DNA from: Bacteroides intestinalis DSM 17393
GTDB taxonomy: Bacteria > Bacteroidota > Bacteroidia > Bacteroidales > Bacteroidaceae
Assembly: GCF_000172175.1 (NCBI RefSeq)
Contig: NZ_ABJL02000008.1
Span: 682,001 to 746,000, forward strand
DNA: 64,000 bases
Direction of reading: 5' to 3'
A program made the position numbers and the translations under genes. Under the pieces are notes generated by a model, which saw nothing but the letters and a program-made list of their open reading frames with translations, ran no database searches and was not told the DNA's origin. Shown here piece by piece: positions 54,870 through 64,000 of the stretch (the stretch's first letter is position 1; each line of letters starts with the position of its first letter).

Positions 54870-57800
54870 ATGAAAAGACGCTTATCTGTCGTGTTCCTAT
54901 TACTGATAGGAACACTCACTTACGCCCTTGCCGCAGAGCGACAAGTAGAGGGTGTAGTAATTTCTTCTGAGGATAAATTGCCTCTCATAGGTGCTTCTGT
55001 CTATGTGACGGCTGAGGATCTGAAGAAAAACGGGAACAATCAATCGACTATTGGTGTCATTACGGATATCGACGGTAAATTCTCTATTTCAATTCCGGAT
55101 GGCATTACCCGGTTTTATTGTAGCTACGTTGGCTATGATGTAGTGGAAATAAAACTCATTCCGGGCAAAAAACAATATGATATCACTCTTCAACCTTCTG
55201 CTCATATGCTTGATGCGGTAGTTGTAACGGGATACCAGACTGTGGAACGCCGTAAACTGACGGCTGCCGTGTCAAAAATCGATATCTCGGACCAGATGGT
55301 AGGTGCAGCCAAGAGCATAGACCAGGCATTGACCGGACAAATTGCCGGACTTTCCGTAAGCAATATATCCGGTGCCCCGGGAGCTCCTGCTAAAATCCGT
55401 ATCCGCGGTACCTCTTCGCTGAACGGTACACAAGACCCTTTATGGGTATTGGACGGCATTCCATTGGAAGGAACGAACATTCCCAGTATGGAAGTACTGA
55501 AAGATATCGATAACGTAGGACAAACCGCCATTGCCGGCCTGAATCCTGCCGATATCGATAATATCACCGTTTTGAAAGATGCTGCCGCAACTGCCATCTA
55601 TGGTGCCCGCGCAGCTAACGGTGTGATTGTGATTACCACAAAGAAAGGTAAAGTCGGAAAACCGGTTATTAACTTCTCTTCCAAGCTGACATATTCTCCT
55701 AAGTTGAATATAGACCGCTTGAATCTATTGAATTCAGAAGAGAAAGTAGGTCTGGAACTTGACTTGCTGGAATCCGGCTATCCTTACAGAGAAACCAAAG
55801 GTGAGGTATATCGCATTATCTCCGGATTGGGAGAACTACAGAACTTCAAAGACGGAGGTTGGAACGCTTTGTCCTCCAATGCTCAAGGTGCAATCAATAG
55901 ACTCAAGGCAACTAATACGGACTGGAGTGATATCCTTTTTCGCGATGCATTTACACAGGAATACAACTTGTCTCTTTCCGGTGGTAGCGAAAAGGCAACT
56001 TATTACACTTCTTTCGGATATATGAAGGAAAACGGTAATATTCCCAATGTCTCTGCCGAACGTTTGAATTTAGTGATGAAGACCAGCTATAAGGTGAACA
56101 GCATATTGAAAGTCGGTGCTTCCATGTTTGCCAACCGCCGTAAGAACTCTACTTATTTGCCGGATGACCGGGGACTGACGAACCCGATCTATTATTCACG
56201 TCTGGCAAATCCTTATTTCACTCCTTATGATGCCAATGGCAACTATAATTACGATGTGGATGTAGAAGATGATACGGACATGGATTTTGGTCTTAACCTC
56301 TTCGAAGAACGGAAAAATACGAGTAACGAAACTACCATTAACGGCCTTTCATCCATCTTCGACGCTGAACTGCGATTTGACGACCGTTTTAAAATTACCA
56401 CCCAACTCGGTTTGCAACTGGATAAAACTTCTATCGAAAAAATCGCTGAAGAAGAAAGTTATGTGATGCGTACAGAGAAGAAGAATCATCGTAATAATGG
56501 CGTAACTTACCTGCCGGAAGGAGGATTCCATAAGGCTAACGAAAACTCACTGTCCCAGCTCACTTGGAAAGCGATGGGAGAATACCGCGATACCTACAAT
56601 GACATCCATGAATTTGAAATAATGGTGGGAACAGAAATCCGCAAGACATGGGAGGAAAAGCTGTATAGCGCCGGTTATGGATTTGACCGGAAGACGCTGA
56701 CAACAAAGCCGATCATCTTCCCGGAAGAAAGCCAGGCCTTCAAGTTACACGAGAAAGCTCATGTGGAGAATGCATACGTATCTGCTTTCTCAACCCTGTC
56801 TTACTCTTTGCTGAACCGCTATACATTGGGCGGAAGTATCCGTTTTGACGGTTCCGACCTTTTCGGTGTAGACAAGAAATACCGTTATCTGCCACTATAT
56901 TCAGTCAGTGGTTTGTGGCGTATCTCTCAGGAACCTTTTATGGCGAATGCCAAATGGATAGACAATCTGGTAGTCCGTGCATCCTACGGTTTGCAAGGAA
57001 ACATTGACAAGAACACCTCTCCTTACCTTTTGGGTAACTACAGAATTGAAAATATCCTGCCGGGAGGGTCGGAAGATATGATTGATGTTTCCGGTGCACC
57101 GAACAAAAAACTGCGTTGGGAGAAAACCCATTCAGTAAACGCCGGATTCGACTTTGCAGTATTGAATCAGGCTATCAATCTGAGCGTAGACTATTATTAT
57201 CGTAAGGGCGTAGACTTGATTGGAACCCAAATGCTCCCACTGGAAACAGGTTTTGAAATGTTGACCGTCAACTGGGCCAGTATGCAGAACCAGGGTGTTG
57301 AGGTTGCCCTTAGCACACGCAATATCCACACCAAGAATTTCATGTGGACCACCAACTTCAACTTCGCATACAACAACAATAAAATACTGAAAGAAGCACT
57401 GCGCGAAGATGCCTTGGAACCGGGACGCGAAGGGTATCCTGTAGGAGCCTTGTTTGCCCTGAAAACAGCCGGATTGGATGAAGAAGGTTATCCGATGTTT
57501 GAGGGTAAAGACGGAAAAGCCGTATCGGCCATGGAATTCTTCAAATTGCAGGAATGGGGATTCGGAGCAACTGACCTGACAGCCCGCGAACGCCGTGAAC
57601 TTTACACTTATGTAGGTACAGCCGACTGCCCTTATACCGGTGGTTTCAATAATACTTTCACATACAAAGCATTTGAACTGGGTGTCAACTTCAGCTTCGA
57701 CTTCGGTGGAAAGGTGCGCAGCCAACCCACCTACTCTATCGTTGACTTTGATAAAGGACGTAATACGAACCGCGATATCCTGAACCGATGGACTCCGGAA

Positions 57801-58136
57801 AACACGGAAACAATCTTCCCTGTTCTGCTGAGCCAAAATGAACGTCTGGACGAATACATGTGGTATTCAAACCAGAATGAAATATACCGTAACCTGGATA
57901 TCTGGATCAGAGACCTAAACTACGTGCGACTGCAAAACATCCGTTTAGGGTATACATTGCCCACTAATTTTAGCCGCAAATTGGGTATGACTTCCGCTAC
58001 AATTGCCATCGAAGGACGTAACTTATTAGTATTCGGTTCAAGTTACAAGAATTATCTTGATCCGGAAACGATGTCCAACGCGTATGCAACCCCGGCTCCG
58101 AAGTCTGTTACCCTAAGCCTGAACCTGAATTTTTAA
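54870..58136 (+). CDS. SusC/RagA family TonB-linked outer membrane transporter
   Basis: 1088 residues. Signal peptide (1-21), carboxypeptidase-like domain (about 24-112, VEGVVISSEDKLPLIGASVY), plug (GALTGQ-like region QALTGQIAGLSVSNISGAPG, IRGTSSLNGTQDPLWVLDG, ATAIYGARAANGVIVITTKKGK) and a 22-strand-type barrel ending in LSLNLNF. Imports the glycan or peptide captured by the SusD partner, whose gene is 20 bp downstream. Substrate unknown. Confidence 0.95.
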   Translation: MKRRLSVVFLLLIGTLTYALAAERQVEGVVISSEDKLPLIGASVYVTAEDLKKNGNNQSTIGVITDIDGKFSISIPDGITRFYCSYVGYDVVEIKLIPGKKQYDITLQPSAHMLDAVVVTGYQTVERRKLTAAVSKIDISDQMVGAAKSIDQALTGQIAGLSVSNISGAPGAPAKIRIRGTSSLNGTQDPLWVLDGIPLEGTNIPSMEVLKDIDNVGQTAIAGLNPADIDNITVLKDAAATAIYGARAANGVIVITTKKGKVGKPVINFSSKLTYSPKLNIDRLNLLNSEEKVGLELDLLESGYPYRETKGEVYRIISGLGELQNFKDGGWNALSSNAQGAINRLKATNTDWSDILFRDAFTQEYNLSLSGGSEKATYYTSFGYMKENGNIPNVSAERLNLVMKTSYKVNSILKVGASMFANRRKNSTYLPDDRGLTNPIYYSRLANPYFTPYDANGNYNYDVDVEDDTDMDFGLNLFEERKNTSNETTINGLSSIFDAELRFDDRFKITTQLGLQLDKTSIEKIAEEESYVMRTEKKNHRNNGVTYLPEGGFHKANENSLSQLTWKAMGEYRDTYNDIHEFEIMVGTEIRKTWEEKLYSAGYGFDRKTLTTKPIIFPEESQAFKLHEKAHVENAYVSAFSTLSYSLLNRYTLGGSIRFDGSDLFGVDKKYRYLPLYSVSGLWRISQEPFMANAKWIDNLVVRASYGLQGNIDKNTSPYLLGNYRIENILPGGSEDMIDVSGAPNKKLRWEKTHSVNAGFDFAVLNQAINLSVDYYYRKGVDLIGTQMLPLETGFEMLTVNWASMQNQGVEVALSTRNIHTKNFMWTTNFNFAYNNNKILKEALREDALEPGREGYPVGALFALKTAGLDEEGYPMFEGKDGKAVSAMEFFKLQEWGFGATDLTARERRELYTYVGTADCPYTGGFNNTFTYKAFELGVNFSFDFGGKVRSQPTYSIVDFDKGRNTNRDILNRWTPENTETIFPVLLSQNERLDEYMWYSNQNEIYRNLDIWIRDLNYVRLQNIRLGYTLPTNFSRKLGMTSATIAIEGRNLLVFGSSYKNYLDPETMSNAYATPAPKSVTLSLNLNF

Positions 58137-58156
58137 TTTTATAGAGAGTTAAAACA

Positions 58157-59485
58157 ATGAGAAAGATATATATAATGTTATTGATGAGCAGCGTAGTATT
58201 ACTGACTGCTTGTGATATGCTTGACATTCAACCTACGGGAAAGGTGATCCCCCAGACTTTAGCTGAGTACAGAGCGCTGATTGCCACAGCTTATAAGACC
58301 GTTCCCGATGCCAGAGGACTCGCCTGTTTTCGTTCGGATGAACTGTATGTGAAAGACGATAGTTGGGAACAGGATCGTTACGGAAAAATCGAGTGCTGGG
58401 ATGACTTCAGCGCACCGGGACAAACCACTGCTTTTGAGTGGAAGAACTTCTATAGCATCATGTTCACTGTCAACTATACCATAGAAGAGCGGGAATCCAT
58501 CAACGAAGGGAGCGAAGAGGACATCGACCAATTGATTGGTGAATGTTATCTGCTCCGTGCTTACATGCATTTCCTGTTGGTAAATCTTTACGGTCAGCCC
58601 TATACCCGTTCGGGAGCATTAGAGACGACAGCCGTGCCGCTTAAGCTGAATAGCGATATCAATGAAATTCTGAAGAAGAATACCGTTGCACAAATTTATG
58701 AAGCGGTTATTGCAGATATCAACGAGGCTGAAAAACTGATTAATAAAGAATCTTGGGAACAGAAATTTTCTTATCGTTTCACAACCTTATCTGTAAAAGC
58801 CCTCCGTGCCCGTGTATATTTATATATGGGACAATGGGACAATGCATATCAGGCAGCCGAAGCGATACTTGCTGAAAAGAATACATTGGAAGATTTCAAT
58901 GCAGAAACTTATACCCTGCCCAACAACTATCAGTCTGTAGAAAATATTACTGCCTTAGAACGCGGTATGTCTTCTAACTACACACAGGCTGCTGTTCTAT
59001 CAGAAGCTTTAGCTTCTTTATACAAAGAAGGCGATTTACGTCTGGACGCTTATTTTAAAGCTGCCGACAAGAATGGTTATCGCTTCAGCCAAAAAAGCGG
59101 AAAAGATGATTTCCGTTGTTCTTTCCGGGTGGGAGAAATGTACCTGAATTCGGCAGAAGCAGCCGCACAATCGGATAAATTGCCCCAAGCACGCACCCGA
59201 CTGCTGGAGTTAATGCAGAAGCGCTATACGCCGGAAGCATATACAGTAAAAGCAACTGCCGTGAACGCAATGACCAAAGAAGCCCTGATACAGGAGATTC
59301 TGGATGAACGTGCGCGTGAATTAGCTTTTGAAGGACATCGCTGGTTCGACTTACGCCGTACCACCCGCCCTCGTATTGAAAAAGTGCTCAAGGGAGGAAC
59401 CTATGTATTGGAACAGGATGATTCGCGTTATACAATTCAAATTCCAAGAGAAGCGATAGCTGCTAATCCGGAGTTGTCGAACTGA
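58157..59485 (+). CDS. SusD/RagB family nutrient-binding lipoprotein
   Basis: 442 residues. Lipobox LLTACDML (Cys about 19). TPR-like helices (YLLRAYMHFLLVNLYGQPY, KALRARVYLYMGQWDNAYQAAE) and C-terminal ELAFEGHRWFDLRRTTRP, the SusD signature. Surface-binding partner of the preceding SusC. Ends at a strong terminator. No glycosidase belongs to this transcript; the convergent GH27 gene is on the other strand. Confidence 0.94.
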   Translation: MRKIYIMLLMSSVVLLTACDMLDIQPTGKVIPQTLAEYRALIATAYKTVPDARGLACFRSDELYVKDDSWEQDRYGKIECWDDFSAPGQTTAFEWKNFYSIMFTVNYTIEERESINEGSEEDIDQLIGECYLLRAYMHFLLVNLYGQPYTRSGALETTAVPLKLNSDINEILKKNTVAQIYEAVIADINEAEKLINKESWEQKFSYRFTTLSVKALRARVYLYMGQWDNAYQAAEAILAEKNTLEDFNAETYTLPNNYQSVENITALERGMSSNYTQAAVLSEALASLYKEGDLRLDAYFKAADKNGYRFSQKSGKDDFRCSFRVGEMYLNSAEAAAQSDKLPQARTRLLELMQKRYTPEAYTVKATAVNAMTKEALIQEILDERARELAFEGHRWFDLRRTTRPRIEKVLKGGTYVLEQDDSRYTIQIPREAIAANPELSN

Positions 59486-59510
59486 TAAATAAGTAGAGTT
59501 GATAAATAAG

Positions 59511-59558
59511 AAAACCTCCTTTCTCATCCCCATGACAAGATTAGAAAGGAGGTTTTTT
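59511..59558. terminator. Bidirectional terminator between susD and the GH27 gene
   Basis: Perfect 14-bp arms (aaaacctcctttct at 59511-59524, complement at 59543-59556), 18-nt loop, T run on the plus side and A-rich left arm serving the minus side. Confidence 0.85.
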
Positions 59559-59574
59559 CTAAGATACACACAAT

Positions 59575-61569
59575 TTACTCCACAGGAGTTATCTTCACAA
59601 AAGAAACTCCATGATAGGGAACCTGTGTCCGGAACTCCCCATTATATTCCCCCAAATCTTTTTGCCGCCACAGATCGCGAACAGATACTTTGCCAGTAAT
59701 TCCCAGTTGCTTGAGAGCTAATTCGAAATCATACGTCTTCATCTGGATAGCTTCAGCCTCATCCTGATCCCACAAGATAAAATAAGGATCTATCTGGAAG
59801 AATCCTACTGCATACGATCCATCATATAGTTTCTTATACCATATCTGCCCATTATCAGTCAGCAATTTTGTGGCCGGTGTTGCCAACAGGTCCTGATTCA
59901 CAGCAATCACTTCATTATTTGTCAGTAAACTCAACGTAAAATCATCTATATCGGACATATCACAACCGATCAACAGCGGAGCGGAAAGAATGCACCATAG
60001 AGAGATATGGGAATATTGTTCATCAGGAGTCAGAGCCGATTCATGAACCTTCTCTCTCCAAGCCTTACCCAGTTTTCCTACCACCAGCATATCGGGATCA
60101 TTATAGTTCCCCGGTGCAGTAGCCTGAGCACAAACATCCTGAAAACAACCGATGGCTGTCACCACATTCCATTCATCAGTAATGTCACGGGTGGTGCGCC
60201 ACAGCTCACCCCCTGCCTCCCTTGCCCAGTTCCAGACATTGGGAGCACCATATCCCACACAATAGACAATGTCCCGATCCACTTTATCCAATGCATCACG
60301 CATAACAATATAGGGTTCGCGGATTGTTTTCTCTTCTGAATCCTTCTGAACCGCATGATATCCGCAATGATCATATTTGAGATAATCTACTCCCCATCTG
60401 CCCCAGGTCCGTGCATCTATTTCCTCATGCTGATAACTGCCCAGATAATCACCACATGTTGTCGGTCCCGGTGAAGAATAAATACCGAATTTCAATCCCA
60501 GAGAATGAATATAATCAGCCAAGCCTTTAAAATCAGGGAATTTCTCATTGGAGAGCAATTCTCCCTGCTTGGTACGTTCGGTAGCTTCCCAGCCGTCATC
60601 AATATTCACATACGTCCATCCGTATGCATGCAACTTTTCATTCATCATGCGGGCAGCCTCGCGCACTTTCTCATCATCTACAGAAAGTCCCCAGCAATTC
60701 CAACTGTTCCATCCCATCGGAGGAGTCAGAGCAATCCGGTCTCCTATTTTCAAGGTAATTTCTTTTTCGGCTACACCTTTTTCGTTCATGGCTTTCAGAA
60801 GCACTTTGAAATCTCCTCTAAGTTCGGTTTTTCCCGTAATAAAGCCGGTGGAAGTATCTAATTTCAGTCCGGCAGGAAGTCCTGACGCTTCAAAAGTCAT
60901 TGGCCGGTTACCACTTGCCATAATCGTCATCAGGAACGGATTTCCCGGACGGGCGCCATATACCAGAGGATTATTAATCCGTGGAGTTTCCGGAGCTTCC
61001 GGTGTCAGAATGTACTTCTCCTTAGCCACAGGCTTCGGCCAGGCAGGTATCGGGGTAATCTCTCCATGGGTCACAAACTTCACATTCAACCAGTCGGCAT
61101 GGTCGTACATAATGCCATCGCCACATTCTTCAACCAATAGCAACACTTTATCAATGCCGGAGAGGCTGACATTGAACTCTTTTACGGGATCGCCCTTCCG
61201 CATCACACCACTTTTCCAAAGTTCTTTTTTATCTCCGATTATCTTGAACTGCAATTTACCGGCATACAGGTTGTTATCGTCCGCTCCAACCAAGCCACTC
61301 ACTGAAACGGCCTTACCACCCAAATCATACAGCATACGGCTGATGGAATGAGCTCCGATACCCCGCTTATACACAACTCCATTTACCGTAAGTGGAGTCC
61401 ATACCACAGACTGATTTATCTGCGGTATTCCCCAATCCTGTACAAAACAGGAGTCCTTATAAACTTCATCCAACCAAACTTCACGCTTCGGCCCGTTATT
61501 ACAAGAGGAAACAAACCACAAGTTTGCCAAAAGAGCCAATGCGATAATTACGTTTTTCCCAGTTTTCAT
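59575..61569 (-). CDS. Glycoside hydrolase family 27 alpha-galactosidase with NPCBM domain
   Basis: 664 residues. Lipoprotein-like signal (VSSCNNG, Cys 23). NPCBM carbohydrate-binding domain (about 30-170, KRGIGAHSISRMLYDLGGK), an Ig-like linker (about 185-278, PMTFEASGLPAGLKLD), the GH27 barrel from TPPMGWNSWNCWG, with NIDDGWEATE, the nucleophile in DYLKYDHCGYH (about 400) and acid/base Asp in GNYNDPDMLVVG (about 490), then a C-terminal beta domain. Removes terminal alpha-galactose (or related sugar) outside the inner membrane. 13 bp downstream of the DUF4434 gene. Confidence 0.93.
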   Translation of the reverse strand: MKTGKNVIIALALLANLWFVSSCNNGPKREVWLDEVYKDSCFVQDWGIPQINQSVVWTPLTVNGVVYKRGIGAHSISRMLYDLGGKAVSVSGLVGADDNNLYAGKLQFKIIGDKKELWKSGVMRKGDPVKEFNVSLSGIDKVLLLVEECGDGIMYDHADWLNVKFVTHGEITPIPAWPKPVAKEKYILTPEAPETPRINNPLVYGARPGNPFLMTIMASGNRPMTFEASGLPAGLKLDTSTGFITGKTELRGDFKVLLKAMNEKGVAEKEITLKIGDRIALTPPMGWNSWNCWGLSVDDEKVREAARMMNEKLHAYGWTYVNIDDGWEATERTKQGELLSNEKFPDFKGLADYIHSLGLKFGIYSSPGPTTCGDYLGSYQHEEIDARTWGRWGVDYLKYDHCGYHAVQKDSEEKTIREPYIVMRDALDKVDRDIVYCVGYGAPNVWNWAREAGGELWRTTRDITDEWNVVTAIGCFQDVCAQATAPGNYNDPDMLVVGKLGKAWREKVHESALTPDEQYSHISLWCILSAPLLIGCDMSDIDDFTLSLLTNNEVIAVNQDLLATPATKLLTDNGQIWYKKLYDGSYAVGFFQIDPYFILWDQDEAEAIQMKTYDFELALKQLGITGKVSVRDLWRQKDLGEYNGEFRTQVPYHGVSFVKITPVE

Positions 61570-61582
61570 AATATTTCGCTTT

Positions 61583-63151
61583 TTATTTCAGAACCGGATT
61601 AATAAACAACTCATCTATATATACCTGTTGCGGAGCTTCAAAAGCGACCTTTACATAGCGTACATTTTCATCCAGTTGGTCAAACAATATGCTTTCAATC
61701 CAGGCATCATGCTTGTTGTTCGGAAAATAAGGGGCGTCTTTTATGGAAGACAGATTATACTCTTTACCGTCTATTGAAGTATACAGATATGTCTTCATCG
61801 GCATACCTATTTTTTCCGGATTATAATTCAGCATACGCAACATAGCTTTCTGAACACGGGTTTTCTTTTGCAGATCCACTACAAATTCATGATAACCGGC
61901 CTCGAACTTCACCCAGCGGGCATCCTTACTATCCTCTTCAGCAACCTTACCATCCAGTAACGGTTGCAAACCGGCCTTTCCAAGCATCATTTGCGGAGCC
62001 GCTCCATTGACTAATTTCTCCATAAATGCTGCTTCCATCAGTTTCCAATATTCCTTTCCGTTCTTCCAGTCCATATAGTCAGCATACACTTTGTTCGACC
62101 AGACAGGTTGTCCCAACTGATACTTTGACTCAGGATTCTCAATAATACCGTAGAACATAAATGAAATGATCTTATCAACCCCCGCCGCAGATGCTGCAAC
62201 CTGCTGGGACAGCAGCCTCGGATAGGCTGCCGGAATCAAGGCAGAAGTACGGTCATTGGTACCCTCTTCCCAAGTGAAAGTCTCACAATTTGCCCACATT
62301 TCAATATTCAGGCGGTTATGAATATCACGCAATCTCTGCCAGTTCTTCTTCAGACGGGGAAGTGTGAACTGATCGCGTACACACCCCACTTCATCCTGAT
62401 AGGCAATGATATCCACTTTCAGTTTCTGCATTTGCTTCTCATATTCCGGATTATCAAATTCTGACAATCCGATTCCATAAGGAGAGATCAGGGTTTTCTT
62501 GCCCGGAGCCAATTTTTTAGCCTTCTCTGATAAGGTATTTACCGACTGCACCGCATGCTCCGCAAAAATAGGACAAAGGCAATCTTCTACCGGTAAATAC
62601 CAGCCATAAAAGGCTTTGTGGTTTTTATAAAGAGATGCCAACTCTTCCATGATCCGGAGCTGCCGTTCCTTAATTGCCGGATCAAGCAGATTATCATCCT
62701 GATCCTTTGCCCAGCCACTACTCATGAAAATCTTCATATTATGTTTGGCTGCTTCATCCAGAATAGCATCCACAGGACTTTTCTTATCCTTATTATACCA
62801 CCAAGGCATTATTTGCGAAGGATAATAAGATTTTCCTTCATTGGCAACCTCCATGAGTACCAGATATTCGATACCCATAGCCGACAATTCACGTACTTTA
62901 GCTTCCCACAATTTCGGGTCCATATTATCAAAACTCTGAGGATTCGTATATTTATTACGTACATCCTTGTATGCCAGGTTGATCCAGCTACCTGTAACAG
63001 GTTTCACACCCAAAGCCGACTCGGTGGTTTTCTCTTTTTTCTGTTTGTCGGAAGCGGCATTATCCGCACCCACCGTAACTACCGGTAACGCAACCAATAA
63101 AACTGACAGAGCAAATCCTATCATTTGAAATTTCTTCTTCATAGTACACAT
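61583..63151 (-). CDS. DUF4434 domain exported protein (glycosidase-like barrel)
   Basis: 522 residues (519 from the second ATG, 63142, MKKKFQMIG). Signal peptide ending VTVGA. Residues about 50-380 fit the DUF4434 domain, a TIM-barrel-like region (VTGSWINLAYKDVRNKY, YGWYLPVEDCLCP, WANCETFTWEEGTNDR). The C-terminal 130 residues look like a beta-sandwich carbohydrate-binding module. Probably a glycoside hydrolase of unknown specificity acting with the GH27 enzyme. Same operon as the sugar transporter. Confidence 0.82.
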   Translation of the reverse strand: MCTMKKKFQMIGFALSVLLVALPVVTVGADNAASDKQKKEKTTESALGVKPVTGSWINLAYKDVRNKYTNPQSFDNMDPKLWEAKVRELSAMGIEYLVLMEVANEGKSYYPSQIMPWWYNKDKKSPVDAILDEAAKHNMKIFMSSGWAKDQDDNLLDPAIKERQLRIMEELASLYKNHKAFYGWYLPVEDCLCPIFAEHAVQSVNTLSEKAKKLAPGKKTLISPYGIGLSEFDNPEYEKQMQKLKVDIIAYQDEVGCVRDQFTLPRLKKNWQRLRDIHNRLNIEMWANCETFTWEEGTNDRTSALIPAAYPRLLSQQVAASAAGVDKIISFMFYGIIENPESKYQLGQPVWSNKVYADYMDWKNGKEYWKLMEAAFMEKLVNGAAPQMMLGKAGLQPLLDGKVAEEDSKDARWVKFEAGYHEFVVDLQKKTRVQKAMLRMLNYNPEKIGMPMKTYLYTSIDGKEYNLSSIKDAPYFPNNKHDAWIESILFDQLDENVRYVKVAFEAPQQVYIDELFINPVLK

Positions 63152-63172
63152 TTATAAATCTATATTAAGTTA

Positions 63173-64000
63173 TCAACTTCCTCCGGACACTATAATCAGT
63201 ACCAGACCGGAGATAAAAAGAATAAGCATCAGCGTAAGTAACAGATTGGTAGACTTTGAAGCCCCCTTAAACTCTTTCCAAATGAAGAGTCCCCACAAGG
63301 CGGCTACCATCGTTGCCCCTTGCCCCAGCGCATAGGAAATAGCCGCACCGGCTTTTCCGGCAGCGATATAGCTGCAAGCAGTTCCCAATGCCCAGATTAT
63401 ACCGCCCAACACACCCACCAGATGCGTATTGAAGTTTCCTTTGAAATACTGGCTGTAGTACACAGGTTCTCCCATAAAAGGTTTCTTCATCACCAGTGTA
63501 TTGAACAGGAAATTACTGATAAAGATACCTATTGCAAACACGAACAAAGCCGAATAAGGAGTCATCATGCCTGCTGTGGGTGCTTCCAGATTTTCCAGGT
63601 CCATAGCTGCCGCCACAAAACGATAAAAGAACGCCATCAGGATACCGGCGCATACAGCAACCAGGATACCTTTCTTACGGGTGCTCTGACCGGACGCTTT
63701 GGAAACTTTTCCGGATGCTATTCCATTAAAGATAATAGCCAGTACAATCAGGAAAACGCCCAGGAAAAGAATGACGGGATCTCCCTTCGGAACACTGAAA
63801 TAATTGACAAATACCCCCAGAACCAATGCCAGCCCCACCCCTATAGGAAAAGCAACCGACATCCCTGCCAATGACATAGAAGCCGATAGCAGAATATTAG
63901 AAGCATTGAATATCACACCACCCAGGAAAGCGCTCCAGAAGTTCTCCGGACTCACTTGCAACAAGTCCTGTATAAATCCTCTCCCGGCCTCTCCCGTACT
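63173..64000 (-). CDS. Sugar transporter of the DMT/GRP-RhaT type, N terminus beyond the window
   Basis: At least 275 residues; the frame runs through the window edge and no start is visible (STGEAGRGFIQDLLQ precedes the first TTG). About 8 helices, with GVIFNASNILLSASMSLAG, FPIGVGLALVLG, ALGQGATMVAALWGLFIWKEFKG, the pattern of glucose/ribose porter and RhaT-like proteins. First gene seen of an operon with DUF4434 and GH27, so it probably imports the released sugar. Confidence 0.82.
   Translation of the reverse strand, partial: STGEAGRGFIQDLLQVSPENFWSAFLGGVIFNASNILLSASMSLAGMSVAFPIGVGLALVLGVFVNYFSVPKGDPVILFLGVFLIVLAIIFNGIASGKVSKASGQSTRKKGILVAVCAGILMAFFYRFVAAAMDLENLEAPTAGMMTPYSALFVFAIGIFISNFLFNTLVMKKPFMGEPVYYSQYFKGNFNTHLVGVLGGIIWALGTACSYIAAGKAGAAISYALGQGATMVAALWGLFIWKEFKGASKSTNLLLTLMLILFISGLVLIIVSGGS

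Noticed and set aside
57132..57836. Long reading frame opposite the SusC gene
   Set aside because: Mirror frame of a conserved coding region; no promoter or recognisable domain.
60548..61351. Long reading frame opposite the GH27 gene
   Set aside because: Mirror frame of a certain gene; Ser/Pro-rich composition typical of antisense frames.

Overview
The window comes from a Bacteroidales genome, most likely Bacteroides or a close relative. The signs are a SusC/SusD pair, TonB-linked receptors with carboxypeptidase-like N-terminal domains, repeated promoter -7 boxes of the form TAnnTTTG, UpxY/UpxZ capsule regulators, a smalltalk peptide and a BspA-type leucine-rich repeat protein. Flanking housekeeping regions look moderately GC-balanced. 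The capsule block (about 9.8-38 kb) is visibly AT-richer, as expected of horizontally exchanged polysaccharide loci.

Layout. 1-7.7 kb, minus strand: the start of an unidentified gene, an AraC regulator, a TonB-dependent receptor with a small His-rich exported protein, and a sensor kinase/5'-nucleotidase pair. 7.8-38.5 kb, minus strand: one long surface polysaccharide operon. In transcription order it runs upxY, upxZ, a 559-bp gap, fnlB, pseB-like, pseC, pseF, pseG, a pseH-like gene, pseI, ACP, two SDRs, a split transketolase, a second ACP, an AMP ligase, a KAS III-like enzyme, an MBL-fold hydrolase, a sialidase-like protein, an epimerase, a GT56-like transferase, wzx, a frameshifted wzy, a sialyltransferase/Maf-like protein, an acetyltransferase, fnlA, fnlC, an Asp-box protein, a WbuB-like transferase, an acetyltransferase, a deacetylase, an SDR and the lipid-linked initiating transferase. 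It ends at a hairpin terminator near 7.8 kb.

Upstream of upxY, a 15-bp perfect inverted repeat (38695-38709 and 38891-38905) encloses 181 bp carrying a Bacteroides-type promoter. As sequenced the promoter points away from the capsule genes, so this is read as an invertible promoter in the OFF orientation. The locus should make a glycan containing pseudaminic acid and N-acetyl-L-fucosamine. It also carries a nine-gene acyl carrier protein/transketolase/KAS III block (23.2-30.1 kb), which I interpret as a dedicated acyl- or C2-unit supply system. That block is the best candidate here for an undescribed pathway.

39-43.8 kb, mostly plus strand: a small basic protein interrupted at an A9 tract, a BT4734/VirE-N-like protein, a DUF3987 protein, DUF4248, an HU-like protein, smalltalk and a PGRP-type amidase, a set often seen beside Bacteroides capsule loci. 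44-52 kb: tex, a CPBP protease, a BspA-like protein, an ABC-F protein with a degenerate second ATP site, and grpE-dnaJ. 52-64 kb: a zinc metalloprotease-SusC-SusD operon converging on an operon of a sugar transporter (cut by the window edge), a DUF4434 protein and a GH27 alpha-galactosidase.

Two genes (wzy and the 39.1-kb gene) are each broken by a single-base change at a homopolymer run. Slipped-strand variation, real decay and sequencing error cannot be told apart from the sequence alone. No tRNA, rRNA, CRISPR array, transposase or integrase was recognised.
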